From Cytophagales bacterium (lineage in GTDB: Bacteria > Bacteroidota > Bacteroidia > Cytophagales > Cyclobacteriaceae), in contig JAFLBQ010000006.1 in the NCBI GenBank assembly GCA_017303805.1, forward strand, positions 186,001 through 250,000: a stretch of DNA of 64,000 bases, given 5' to 3'. The notes under the pieces are model-generated. The model was not told the DNA's origin and searched no databases. It was given only the letters and a program-made list of their open reading frames with translations. Shown piece by piece: positions 1 to 8,651 of this stretch (its first letter is position 1; every line of letters begins with the position of its first letter). The position numbers and the translations under genes were made by a program.

Positions 1-128
1 AGTTTACTTCCCATCATCATCATGGAAGATTGTGTCATATGCATCCCGGTAACCCCCAAATTATCGAGGCAATTAAAAACCTCTCCCGGCTGAAATGAGT
101 AGATAGCTATACGGGTTAACGTTTTCAT
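1..128 (-). CDS. Partial gene, possible SRPBCC-like protein (5' end only)
   Basis: Only the first 42 codons are visible, from an ATG at 128 to the window edge. The product starts MKTLTRIAIYSF, has no signal peptide, and carries a Met-rich stretch at residues 29-39. The GVTGMHMT-like motif recalls small SRPBCC/START-type proteins, but this is memory of a pattern, not a demonstrated match. It lies 25 bp downstream of the MBL nuclease stop on the same strand, so it probably belongs to the same transcript. Confidence 0.45.
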   Translation of the reverse strand, partial: MKTLTRIAIYSFQPGEVFNCLDNLGVTGMHMTQSSMMMMGSK

Positions 129-153
129 AAGATTTAAACAATGATTGACTTGT

Positions 154-1518
154 TCATAAATCAATAACCTGATTCAAATGAGGTATAGCGGTCTCCCAGT
201 TATACACCTGTCGAATCTTATCTTGCAATGCTTGTGCTGATGCAGGCTCGCCATGGGTAATCAGAATATATTTCGGAGCCTTTGAAATACCACTCATCCA
301 ATTGATAAGTTCTGCCTGATCAGCATGAGCTGACAAGCCGTCAACGTTTATGACGGATGCGCTTACCTTGAAAAACTTTCCTCTTAGTTTTATTTCACGT
401 GCTCCATCCAACAGTTGACGGCCCCTTGTTCCCTCCGCCTGATAACCAACCAGAAGAATCGTTGCAGCTTTGTCATTTAGATAACGTTCAAAATAAGTAA
501 GAATTCGTCCACCGGTTGCCATTCCGCTTCCGGCTATAATTATTTTCGGATGTTGATCCGCGACAAGTTTCATTGTTTCTTCCATGGTTTTTACACGGAT
601 AATGTCATGGCACATTTCTGTGCACTCTTCCTTCGATAACCTGTGCCATTCGGAATGGCGGTGAAAAATTTCCAAAACGTTTCGCCCCATGGGACTATCC
701 ATATAAACAGGTACTTCAGGAATGGCTTTTCTTTTTTTCAGTTTCCATAACAGGAACATCAACAACTGTGTACGCTCAACGGCAAAGCTCGGCACCAGTA
801 TCGTTCCATTTTTGGAATAAGACTCAACAATTGCCCGGGCCAGCTGACCTTCCGCGCCTGGAGGGTGAACCCTGTTTCCATAGGTTGATTCAATCACAAG
901 AACATCGGTTTCCACGGGTAATTCAGGTGGATAAAGTAATGGATCTTTCATTCTACCAATATCACCGGAGAATGTGATTAGCCTTCCATTAACTTTCAAT
1001 TCAATGTACGTTGCCCCTACGATGTGACCATTGTAACAAAACCGAACATGAATAGTGTCTGTCACTTTTATCCACTCCTTAATAGGCTGCGAAACAAAAA
1101 GGGGAATTGTTTTTTGCACATCGTCAAGGTCGTAAAGCGGAAGGGCCTTCTTATGTTTACTGTACCGGAAACGATTGGCATGTTCTGCGGCTTCTTCCTG
1201 GATTTTGGCACTGTCCTCTAAAATCACTTTGGCAATTTCGCAAGTGGGTGCCGTACACCAGATCGGTCCGCTAAAACCTTCTTTTACCAACCTTGGTAAG
1301 TGCCCCACATGATCGAGATGGCCGTGGGTAACTAATACCAGATCAATTGATGAAGGATCAACCGGAAACTTCTCCCAATTCAAAACACGTAATTGCTTGA
1401 GTCCCTGAAACAGACCGCAATCAATCAAGATGGTGATGTCATTTGTCTGGAGTAAATACTTTGACCCTGTTACCGTTCCGGCAGCGCCTAAAAATGTCAA
1501 CTTCATTCCGCTGTTCAT
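154..1518 (-). CDS. MBL-fold beta-CASP ribonuclease (RNA exo/endonuclease family)
   Basis: A 454-residue metallo-beta-lactamase of the beta-CASP RNA-processing type, a cytosolic zinc nuclease. The HxHxDH zinc motif is HGHLDH at residues 65-70. It follows a GAAGTVTGS strand typical of the family. A beta-CASP segment with GSGMATGGR and a C-terminal RMMBL-type SAHAD motif come later. I chose the ATG at 1518 because it overlaps the stop of the upstream ATPase (ATGA), and the conserved fold starts five residues later. A longer in-frame reading would run 177 bases into that gene and adds nothing conserved. Translational coupling to a cation ATPase and an ATP-cone endonuclease suggests a stress operon; the RNA substrate cannot be inferred. 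Confidence 0.88.
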   Translation of the reverse strand: MNSGMKLTFLGAAGTVTGSKYLLQTNDITILIDCGLFQGLKQLRVLNWEKFPVDPSSIDLVLVTHGHLDHVGHLPRLVKEGFSGPIWCTAPTCEIAKVILEDSAKIQEEAAEHANRFRYSKHKKALPLYDLDDVQKTIPLFVSQPIKEWIKVTDTIHVRFCYNGHIVGATYIELKVNGRLITFSGDIGRMKDPLLYPPELPVETDVLVIESTYGNRVHPPGAEGQLARAIVESYSKNGTILVPSFAVERTQLLMFLLWKLKKRKAIPEVPVYMDSPMGRNVLEIFHRHSEWHRLSKEECTEMCHDIIRVKTMEETMKLVADQHPKIIIAGSGMATGGRILTYFERYLNDKAATILLVGYQAEGTRGRQLLDGAREIKLRGKFFKVSASVINVDGLSAHADQAELINWMSGISKAPKYILITHGEPASAQALQDKIRQVYNWETAIPHLNQVIDL

Positions 1519-4178
1519 TGTCTTACCAACTTGAGGCTTTTTACAATCTGAATAACGACCAAGGACAGCAGACTCATTCCCACAGAAATCATCCAGTCCT
1601 CTTTCGACATAGGGAAGATATCCAGTGCTCGTCTTACTACTTCGATCTGATAGGATATGAAAAGCAAAACCAGGCAGGCTAACACAGCATACCACACATA
1701 CCGGTTCTTCATTACCTCACTGGTAAAGAACTTCGACCCAACGGCATTCATATTGAAAACGTGCAGGATTTGTGAGAAGATAAGCGTAAAGAACAAGATG
1801 TTGTTGCAAAGTTCAGGATTCCAGGTTTCAGTCTTATGGACTGTATAATGACTTATGAGTACAGCACCTAACGTAGTCAAGGTGATGATAACGGAATAGA
1901 AAATAATCGCAGTCCATCGTTGTGTATCGATAATTGGTTCCTCAGTGTTGCGGGGAGGTTGTTTCATAATGGAGGCGCCACCGGCCGTTACACCAAGGGC
2001 AAGCGCGGGGAGAACATCGGTGATGATGTTGATATAAAGGATTTGCAAGGGAAATAATTGGAAATGAAGATTCAAAACGGAAGCAACTGCAATCACAAAG
2101 AGTTCGCTGAGATTGCATGATAAAAGGAAGATGACAAACTTCCGGATGTTGTCGAAGATGATGCGGCCCTGACGGATAGCCAGTACAATCGAAGAGAATG
2201 AGTCGTCTTTCAAAACCATGTCGGCTACTTCCTGGGCAACCTGCGTACCGCGTAAGCCCATCGCAATACCGATATCCGACTTTTTAAGAGCGGGGGCGTC
2301 ATTCACGCCATCTCCAGTCATTCCGACAATATGTTTCCGGTCCTGTAGTACGCTTACCAGGTCGAGCTTTTGCTTGGGACTTACGCGCGCGAAGACAGTT
2401 GTCTCCACCCAGTTGTCTTTCTCACTCTCTGAAAGGTGACCATAGTCCCTCATGTCTCTGCCGGTCATGACGGGCCGGTCACCCTGGTCCAAAATCCCAA
2501 GTTGTCGCCCTATATTTTCTGCGGTGGCCGGATGGTCACCGGTTATCATAATCACCTTAATCCCTGCCGATTTACATTCTTTGACGGCATCGAATACATC
2601 GGCCCGGGGTGGATCTATCATTCCTATCAATCCGGCAAATACCAAACCGGACGCCAGCGGATTATCTCCACTGTTAGCCATTCGCGTAGCGGCAGCGATC
2701 ACTCGGTAACCCGATGCTGAAAGTTTTTCGGCCTCCAATAACAGGTTTTTCTTCAGGGCTCCGTGGAGTTCAAATTCTTCTGTTCCATTGATAACATACG
2801 TGCACCGGTCTAACAATTCCTCAGCGGCTCCCTTGGCATAAATCAATGATTTACCTTCGATTGTTTGATGCCGGGTAGCCATGACTTTGGTTTCTGAGGA
2901 AAATGGTTCTTCTTGTACTACCGCGTTTTCCTTCCGCATTGCTTCTATGGAAGTTCCCTGAGCGATGGCAAATTTCAGAAGCCCCACTTCAAGCGGATCA
3001 CCGGTTTCACTTCCATTTATCCCAAGAGCAGCTGTATTGCATAGTACGGAACAAGCCAAAACCCGCTGAAATGCCGGATCTCCGGAATCGATTTTTGTGC
3101 CATTGCTTACATCGTATTTGCCGGAAGGCGTGACAATGACGTGTACTTCGATTTTGTTCTGAGTCAGTGTGCCTGTCTTATCTGTGCAAATCACGTTGGT
3201 ACCGCCAAGTGTTTCCACCGCTGATAATTTCTTTACGATAACGTTGTGCCGGGCCATTTTCATCATGCCTTGCGCAAGGGCAAGTGTTGCTACAATAGGT
3301 AAGCCTTCTGGTACCGCTGCAACAGCCAACGCGATAGCTGTTTCCAGCATTTCGAGAATATGCTGACCGTTCAAAATACCTGCAAAAAAAATGATGACCA
3401 CTAAAGCCACCGTCACTTTGATAAGTTTCTTGCTGAATTGCTCCAATTTCTTTTCAAGCGGTGTGGCGGCTTGTTCGGCTGATTGCACAAGACTTGCGAT
3501 CTTACCCAGTTCGCTCTGCATTCCAGTTCCAGTTGTAATACAATATGTATTCCCCTTCGTTACAAATGTTCCTTTGTAAACCATGTTGGTGCGTTCGGCA
3601 AGCGTGGTTGATTCCGATAAGGTGTCGGTTTTTTTTTCAACGGGAATTGACTCACCTGTAAGCGCGGCTTCATCGACCTGTAATTGTGATGAGCGAACGA
3701 TGCGGCCATCAGCAGGAACCATATCACCCGCTTCCATAAAGATCAGATCACCAGGAACAAGTTCTTCTGCATTGATCTCTTTCATCTCCCCGTTGCGAAT
3801 TACTTTAGCGGGTAGCACGGACAATTTTTTCAGCGCCTCCATCGATCGCTCAGCCTGATATTCCATATAAAATCCGATGATGGAATTAATCAAGATAACG
3901 ACCAGAATGGCTGAACCATCGAGCCACTCCTGAAAGAAGAATGAAAGACCTGCTGCCAGAATCAGGAGGTATACGATCGGGCTGTTGAACTGACGGAGAA
4001 ACATCAGCCAAAGACTTTTCTTTTTCTCACGGGTAATGGAATTGTTTCCAAATTGTTGCAGCCTCTGAGCAACGGCTTCCGGGCCAAGGCCAACAGTTCC
4101 ATCTGCCTCAAGTGACTGCAGAACTTCCTCCGTGGGTCTGCTATGAACCGGTTGTTTTAAGATTTCAGTGTTGATCAT
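1515..4178 (-). CDS. P-type cation ATPase (P2, calcium/sodium/proton-pump-like)
   Basis: An 887-residue P-type ATPase. It has an N-terminal cation-ATPase domain, the actuator TGES at 174-177, the PEGLP helix-4 motif at 290-294, the phosphorylation site CTDKTGT (Asp333) and a hinge TGDGVNDAP. The C-terminal block of about six membrane helices is complete. PEGLP places it in the P2 group (Ca2+, Na+/K+ or Mn2+ pumps), not the heavy-metal P1B group; the ion is not determinable by eye. The ATG at 4178 overlaps the upstream endonuclease gene by 14 bp. The stop overlaps the MBL nuclease start, so all three are probably translated together. Confidence 0.9.
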   Translation of the reverse strand: MINTEILKQPVHSRPTEEVLQSLEADGTVGLGPEAVAQRLQQFGNNSITREKKKSLWLMFLRQFNSPIVYLLILAAGLSFFFQEWLDGSAILVVILINSIIGFYMEYQAERSMEALKKLSVLPAKVIRNGEMKEINAEELVPGDLIFMEAGDMVPADGRIVRSSQLQVDEAALTGESIPVEKKTDTLSESTTLAERTNMVYKGTFVTKGNTYCITTGTGMQSELGKIASLVQSAEQAATPLEKKLEQFSKKLIKVTVALVVIIFFAGILNGQHILEMLETAIALAVAAVPEGLPIVATLALAQGMMKMARHNVIVKKLSAVETLGGTNVICTDKTGTLTQNKIEVHVIVTPSGKYDVSNGTKIDSGDPAFQRVLACSVLCNTAALGINGSETGDPLEVGLLKFAIAQGTSIEAMRKENAVVQEEPFSSETKVMATRHQTIEGKSLIYAKGAAEELLDRCTYVINGTEEFELHGALKKNLLLEAEKLSASGYRVIAAATRMANSGDNPLASGLVFAGLIGMIDPPRADVFDAVKECKSAGIKVIMITGDHPATAENIGRQLGILDQGDRPVMTGRDMRDYGHLSESEKDNWVETTVFARVSPKQKLDLVSVLQDRKHIVGMTGDGVNDAPALKKSDIGIAMGLRGTQVAQEVADMVLKDDSFSSIVLAIRQGRIIFDNIRKFVIFLLSCNLSELFVIAVASVLNLHFQLFPLQILYINIITDVLPALALGVTAGGASIMKQPPRNTEEPIIDTQRWTAIIFYSVIITLTTLGAVLISHYTVHKTETWNPELCNNILFFTLIFSQILHVFNMNAVGSKFFTSEVMKNRYVWYAVLACLVLLFISYQIEVVRRALDIFPMSKEDWMISVGMSLLSLVVIQIVKSLKLVRQ

Positions 4179-5019
4179 GTTGCAAAAGTTTATGACATAG
4201 TTGATGGCCTTCTTCGAGAACTTCCTTTACCCGGGATGCAGGAAGGTTTATCTGCCGGAGATAAGTGGGATTATGACATATATCTCGGCACAAGACAATT
4301 TTCTCGTCCAGTAACAATTTCTTTTCCTGTTGAGTGAGTGTAGTAAGGCATGTAAGGGGGTAAAGGCCAGTTTCCTCAATCATATCACGCAGGCTTCCGG
4401 GTTGGGGGAAATCAAGGCTTACGAGGTTCATCCCTGAGCATGTCCCATATTTAAGTGCGTCTGCAGTGAACCGGGTATTGGTTACCACCCAGCCTTGATG
4501 AAATTTTTCTCCATGACCCGGGATTAATTTCCATCGCGCCTCCACATCTTGAAAACGCGCCTGTATGTAAAGTGGAATCTTAACATCGCAGACCATACCA
4601 GGGCTGTTGTGATACTTGCATTCAATCATGAAATGACGATCATCTTTCTGAGCAATTACATCCACTTCGTGGTTGACACAATGCCCTTCCACTATTTTTC
4701 CCACCTGAGCCTCGAAGCCTATTTGTTTAAGAATCTCTGATACATATAATTCGAAGGGAAAGCCTGACGGGCCAAGTTCCATGATGCCACTTTTGAGATG
4801 GTAACGTCCTGCCACCGGCCGTGCAGCACGCCTCAACAATTCATGGGCCTTCTGATAGATGTGTTTCGTGGACATTCCATTGCGCAGGCCTTTGGCCACG
4901 TCTGACGCTACTTTCTCTGCCAGAATGGACGTGGCACCTGCCCGCATTAGCGATTGCAGCAACTTGTCTTTTTGAAATGCTTCACTCTCACCGGAAGCTT
5001 TAATAATAGTAGCGGTCAT
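4165..5019 (-). CDS. ATP-cone / Mrr-like restriction endonuclease fusion
   Basis: A 284-residue cytosolic protein with two recognisable parts. Residues about 3-85 look like an ATP-cone, the allosteric nucleotide sensor of ribonucleotide reductases and NrdR. Residues about 95-170 look like a PD-(D/E)xK nuclease: HEVDVIAQ with Asp120, then IECKY with Glu133 and Lys135. A C-terminal helical tail of about 100 residues is unassigned. The ATG at 5019 overlaps the stop of the upstream lipoprotein gene. Nuclease activity gated by (d)ATP is an inference from domain order. Coupling to a P-type ATPase and an MBL nuclease is unusual for a restriction enzyme, and no methylase lies beside it. Confidence 0.75.
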   Translation of the reverse strand: MTATIIKASGESEAFQKDKLLQSLMRAGATSILAEKVASDVAKGLRNGMSTKHIYQKAHELLRRAARPVAGRYHLKSGIMELGPSGFPFELYVSEILKQIGFEAQVGKIVEGHCVNHEVDVIAQKDDRHFMIECKYHNSPGMVCDVKIPLYIQARFQDVEARWKLIPGHGEKFHQGWVVTNTRFTADALKYGTCSGMNLVSLDFPQPGSLRDMIEETGLYPLTCLTTLTQQEKKLLLDEKIVLCRDICHNPTYLRQINLPASRVKEVLEEGHQLCHKLLQHDQH

Positions 5020-5651
5020 GGCTGATTGATTTTATCAATATTGAACTGGACTCTTTCAAAGGAACGGATAAGGTCGTGAACGACTCTTGGAATACTTTCC
5101 GCGGCCAATCCCTTCTTTTCATTGGGATAAATTTTAACTGACCAGATCAATTCATTTCGGGTGGCATCTATGGCCTGCATTCTGATGAACAACTCTTTGT
5201 CATAGTAGCGAATTCTGTGAGGAGGGGAAGAATTCCCTTTTAACCCATCGGATGTATTTTCAAAAGGAGAGTAAAAGGGATTCGTAATGCTGTATGCTGA
5301 CCTGGTTTCGTTGCCTGTGGACGATGAAAGCCGTCTCACCAGGTGTTCTTCCCACCGTACAATAAATATGAGTTCTGGTTGGAGAGAATCATTTTTCAAT
5401 CCGATGGTTTTCAAGTGACTGGAAAAGCCGCTCCCAATGGATTGAAGGAGACTCACGTGTTGCTTCCCCGAATCAGGAACTATCATCATGGAGAAGGACG
5501 AGTAAGGGTGTTTTTGTTTTGGAGATACCTGATAGGTATCGATTTGGTAGCTGGATGCACAACTTATAAGAAGACTGCTTGCCAAAGCCAATCCGAGAAA
5601 ACTGTGACGATGTGTGTTGCCGATATGTCCTGATGTTTTGATCATAATCAT
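5016..5651 (-). CDS. Predicted lipoprotein, DUF4136-like
   Basis: A 211-residue protein with a signal peptide ending in a lipobox (LISC, near residues 28-31), so probably a membrane-anchored lipoprotein. The rest is a mixed alpha/beta domain whose charged beta strands (IFIVRWEEHL, IWSVKIYP) recall DUF4136-type lipoproteins; that match is tentative. The start is uncertain: a second Met lies two codons in and the signal sequence proper begins near residue 15. It is first in an overlapping set with the ATP-cone nuclease, P-type ATPase and MBL nuclease. Confidence 0.65.
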   Translation of the reverse strand: MIMIKTSGHIGNTHRHSFLGLALASSLLISCASSYQIDTYQVSPKQKHPYSSFSMMIVPDSGKQHVSLLQSIGSGFSSHLKTIGLKNDSLQPELIFIVRWEEHLVRRLSSSTGNETRSAYSITNPFYSPFENTSDGLKGNSSPPHRIRYYDKELFIRMQAIDATRNELIWSVKIYPNEKKGLAAESIPRVVHDLIRSFERVQFNIDKINQP

Positions 5652-5695
5652 CCGCGCTTATTTTTCAGTCCTCAGAGGTCCCCACAATCGTGCTC

Positions 5696-6256
5696 CTATG
5701 CCTTGATCCGCCCGTAGAGCCAGTTGATCAGGTAGGTCTTTGTCGCTTTATCATACCGAGTCAATTCGGTGTCTCTTGTGAACACCTCGTCAATCTTCTT
5801 TTGAAATTCGGGTTGATCTGAAAAAGCACGTTTGAGGTTTTCTTTCGTGAGCTTATTCACTTGACCTTCTATTCCCCGGCTGAACATATAGTGCAATTCA
5901 CTTTGCTTGTGCGCCCTGATCTCGTGCTTGTATATGAGGATATATTCCGAAGGATTTAGAATGACGTAATTCACCTTATCGATAAAGCGATGAGGCACAC
6001 CTTTACAGTCCTGATACCCAAATACCTCACTCTTTAGAAGGGTTATGACTGAATCGTTGTGAATTACTTTGACAAATTTTTGATCACTAAAGCTCGTTTG
6101 CACGATCTTGTGTTTTTGCGTCTTGCAATTGATCGCATACGCCAATTTCTGTTGCTGAAAATCTGCGATTGTCAGATAAACCCCACTGCTGTCCTGCTGG
6201 GCATAAACCGTATTGAACAGCCCTAATAGACACCATAAAGAAAATACCGTTCTCAT
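5696..6256 (-). CDS. Secreted protein of unknown function, paralogue of the gene at 20291-20860
   Basis: A 186-residue exported protein with a cleavable signal peptide (cleavage near VYAQ, about residue 20). I recognise no family. It is clearly related to the product of 20291-20860. Both have SGVY followed by a tyrosine/glutamine-rich strand, a CKTxKHKI motif, a VFGYQxC motif (a possible disulfide with the first Cys) and an ENLKxAFSD motif. The ATG at 6256 is 2 bp from the stop of the upstream beta-barrel gene. Confidence 0.7.
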   Translation of the reverse strand: MRTVFSLWCLLGLFNTVYAQQDSSGVYLTIADFQQQKLAYAINCKTQKHKIVQTSFSDQKFVKVIHNDSVITLLKSEVFGYQDCKGVPHRFIDKVNYVILNPSEYILIYKHEIRAHKQSELHYMFSRGIEGQVNKLTKENLKRAFSDQPEFQKKIDEVFTRDTELTRYDKATKTYLINWLYGRIKA

Positions 6257-6258
6257 GT

Positions 6259-6933
6259 TTAGTTAAATATGTAGCCGACCTGCAACAAGAAAGCTGCGTT
6301 ATTGGACTGCATCCCACTATCATAGTACATCCCACTGAAGACATTCATAAATCCGTATGTGTAAAGCAGGCGCGTCTGAATAGCTCCTTTCTTTAAACCA
6401 AATTCCAATCCTGGGCCCATCACCATGCCGATGTCAACGCGGTTTACATTGTTCATCATTTCCTGTGTTGTTCCCGAAGGTTCATCTTTTGCAGAAAGCA
6501 GTGTACTTTCTGTCAAGCCAAGTACCGCGGTGAACTTTACAGGCCCCTTCGGCAGGCTGTTATACTGCCCCATCGCCCATAGATCCAGATACGAAAGATT
6601 GTAACTGTCGTTATAAGAAGAGTTCATCTCACCGTAATTTGCACCGCGATTCATGTACCCGAGATTGCCAACAAACGACCATCGTTGGTGTAGTGGTACA
6701 GTGAGGCTCAAACCACCACCCCAGGAAGCCGCATAGTTGTACATGGTCATGTTGTTGTTCATTCCACTATAACCACTGCCGTACATGTTCATATTCATGC
6801 CCATGCCCTGTACTAATGAACTTGTTCCCGCATTGGCATACATGCCAATCCTGATTTTTGAAGTTGGGGTGTCCTGTGCACCTACATGGGTGGTGACAAA
6901 GAAGAGGGCGATGACTCCAATTGCTGTTTTCAT
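6259..6933 (-). CDS. Outer-membrane beta-barrel-like protein with Met-rich N-terminal loop
   Basis: A 224-residue protein with a signal peptide (cleaved after VGAQ, residue 20). Alternating hydrophobic strands and a C-terminal aromatic/Asn end (VGYIFN) fit a small outer-membrane barrel. Residues 44-64 carry seven methionines interleaved with Gly, Asn and Tyr, the composition of Cu(I)/Ag(I)-binding Met motifs. Metal binding is inference, supported only by the copper-type efflux genes a few kilobases upstream. The start follows a 26-bp gap after the DUF3144-like gene. Confidence 0.65.
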   Translation of the reverse strand: MKTAIGVIALFFVTTHVGAQDTPTSKIRIGMYANAGTSSLVQGMGMNMNMYGSGYSGMNNNMTMYNYAASWGGGLSLTVPLHQRWSFVGNLGYMNRGANYGEMNSSYNDSYNLSYLDLWAMGQYNSLPKGPVKFTAVLGLTESTLLSAKDEPSGTTQEMMNNVNRVDIGMVMGPGLEFGLKKGAIQTRLLYTYGFMNVFSGMYYDSGMQSNNAAFLLQVGYIFN

Positions 6934-6959
6934 ATATGTTTTATTTTATGTCTTTCACT

Positions 6960-7367
6960 TTATTTGTTGCTTGTTGCTTTGCCTCCGGCATTCAAAAGGT
7001 CTTCTATGTTTGCCTCAAGCATTCTCTGGTACTCCCGCGTATACCAACTTATGGCGTCATTCTTATCCCTCAAGAGATCGCTGGATTTAGAGAATGCCTC
7101 AAATGCGTTGTATCGTGCTGCTGCAAACATGATGGCAGCGCCCACTCGTTCTTTGGGCTCGCTCTTGGTAAATTCATTGGCGAGGTCAATAAGTTTGTCG
7201 GCCATTGCCGCACGTGATATTTTGGTGGTCTTTTCCATTTGATTGAGTCGTTTATTCAGAGTATCCCAGTCAGTTGGCCTAAATTCAGGACGGTACTCCT
7301 TTGCTGCTCTGCAAAACATGTAGTCGAGATATTTATCTGCATGATCCAGAATGGATATGGTTTTCAT
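6960..7367 (-). CDS. DUF3144-like small cytosolic protein
   Basis: A 135-residue soluble protein with no signal peptide. The order DKLIDLANEF, then AAIMFAAARYNAFEAF, then DKNDAISWYTREYQRMLEANIEDLL matches my recollection of DUF3144, a small helical family of unknown function. No catalytic residues stand out. It sits 10 bp downstream of a cytochrome c gene and 26 bp upstream of the barrel gene, so it is part of the redox train. Confidence 0.6.
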   Translation of the reverse strand: MKTISILDHADKYLDYMFCRAAKEYRPEFRPTDWDTLNKRLNQMEKTTKISRAAMADKLIDLANEFTKSEPKERVGAAIMFAAARYNAFEAFSKSSDLLRDKNDAISWYTREYQRMLEANIEDLLNAGGKATSNK

Positions 7368-7377
7368 AACAAACTGT

Positions 7378-7782
7378 TCATTGTTTTAACGTTCGGATAT
7401 AATTGATAATGAGCCAACGGTCTTCAGCATCCGGAATCTTCTTGTCAAAGGCAGGCATGTCGTCACGGCCAGTAGTTATTTTGTAAAACAACGCGCCATC
7501 CGTTTGGCTCTGAAATTCTGCTGTTGAGAAGTCACCGACTTCTCCTTTCAACTCTTTTGCCTTGGGGCCATCACCGTAGCCCTCCTTACCATGGCAGGAT
7601 TGGCAATGTTTAGCATATAAGGATTTGCCTATGGCAAGATCTTCTTTGCTTGATTTGTCGGTAGGGTTTTTTACTTTTTTGGCAGTTTCAGGCACTACCC
7701 ATTCTTTAGACTGGTATACCAGTGTGAAAGAGTATAATGCAACGGAACAGGCCAGAAGAAGAATAATCGTGTGCTTTTTCAT
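7378..7782 (-). CDS. Monohaem c-type cytochrome
   Basis: A 134-residue exported class I cytochrome c. An N-terminal hydrophobic segment (residues 5-22) is a signal peptide or anchor. The haem site CQSCH is at 60-64 and the likely axial Met109 lies in DDMPAF, with a C-terminal helix ending IINYIRTLKQ. It probably shuttles electrons in the periplasm for the NrfD/Fe-S module encoded just upstream, of which it is the next-but-one gene. Confidence 0.85.
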   Translation of the reverse strand: MKKHTIILLLACSVALYSFTLVYQSKEWVVPETAKKVKNPTDKSSKEDLAIGKSLYAKHCQSCHGKEGYGDGPKAKELKGEVGDFSTAEFQSQTDGALFYKITTGRDDMPAFDKKIPDAEDRWLIINYIRTLKQ

Positions 7783-7799
7783 AGTTATCAGGGTTTGTT

Positions 7800-8651
7800 T
7801 TACGAATCGACTTTAGCTCTTGAAATTCTAAATAGGTTGATGATGAGCATGAGTATGGGTACCCACACACCAAGAATGATAAGGTTTGGAAAGATCAGCA
7901 GGTAGTAAGGTGTTTTTGAAGGTGGTGACCACATGGTTCTTTTATCAAAAGTTGAATGATCAGTAATGGGTATGCCGATTGGTGCATCGATTATGGCTTT
8001 CACTGTTCCGTATTCATCGCTTTCATTCAAGACCACCTCAAAGGTTAGTACTCCGTTTATTCCCGGCATCGGCTCTTCAAGCGGTACGGTGATAGTACCA
8101 TTTTCATCGGTCTCATAACTTTCCTCTCCAATTGAAAGCGGGCCAAACATCCTTTGTAGTTGAACTCGTAGTGGTTGTCCTGCCAAGGGTTGACCTGTTG
8201 CATCGGTGAGTGTGGCCGTAATTTGATTTACGCTATCAACGGTTTCAATACCTGCTACCAGGTTAGCATCCGAAATTGTTAACTCTGTTTCAGCATCTGA
8301 AAACTTAGGATCATTTTCAATTCTGACCAGGAATGTAAAATTACTATCCACCGATGTAATTGAATTTTGATTTTCACTCAAGGGAAATTTTGCAGCACCG
8401 AAAGTATTGGTTGTTACTGTGCCAAGATGAAGCAGAGAATCTTCTGAAATTTTTTGGTATGCATGAAATTCAACATTGGTGGCGGGCTCAAAACCATTTT
8501 CACCTTTGTACTTGGCTGAAATACTGATGAACGATTCCTGGTTCATAATTTTGTTGTACTGCACCGATACCCTTGCCTTTATTTTATCAACTTGACCGAA
8601 TACAGACGTGACCAATAGTAAGAGAGTCGAAATTTTCAGAATTAATTTCAT
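7800..8651 (-). CDS. Exported beta-sandwich protein with C-terminal membrane anchor
   Basis: A 283-residue protein with a signal peptide (cleaved near VFGQ) and two Ig- or carboxypeptidase-regulatory-like beta modules, one containing a TDATGQPLAGQPLRV strand typical of extendable beta folds. A single hydrophobic helix at about 250-275 is followed by a short basic tail, so the body lies outside the membrane. It starts within the ATGA stop overlap of the NrfD-type gene, which points to an accessory subunit of that complex. No enzyme motif is visible. Confidence 0.65.
   Translation of the reverse strand: MKLILKISTLLLLVTSVFGQVDKIKARVSVQYNKIMNQESFISISAKYKGENGFEPATNVEFHAYQKISEDSLLHLGTVTTNTFGAAKFPLSENQNSITSVDSNFTFLVRIENDPKFSDAETELTISDANLVAGIETVDSVNQITATLTDATGQPLAGQPLRVQLQRMFGPLSIGEESYETDENGTITVPLEEPMPGINGVLTFEVVLNESDEYGTVKAIIDAPIGIPITDHSTFDKRTMWSPPSKTPYYLLIFPNLIILGVWVPILMLIINLFRISRAKVDS

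Noticed and set aside
1519-1695. N-terminal extension of the MBL nuclease
   Set aside because: It lies inside the P-type ATPase gene; the ATGA overlap at 1518 is the natural start.
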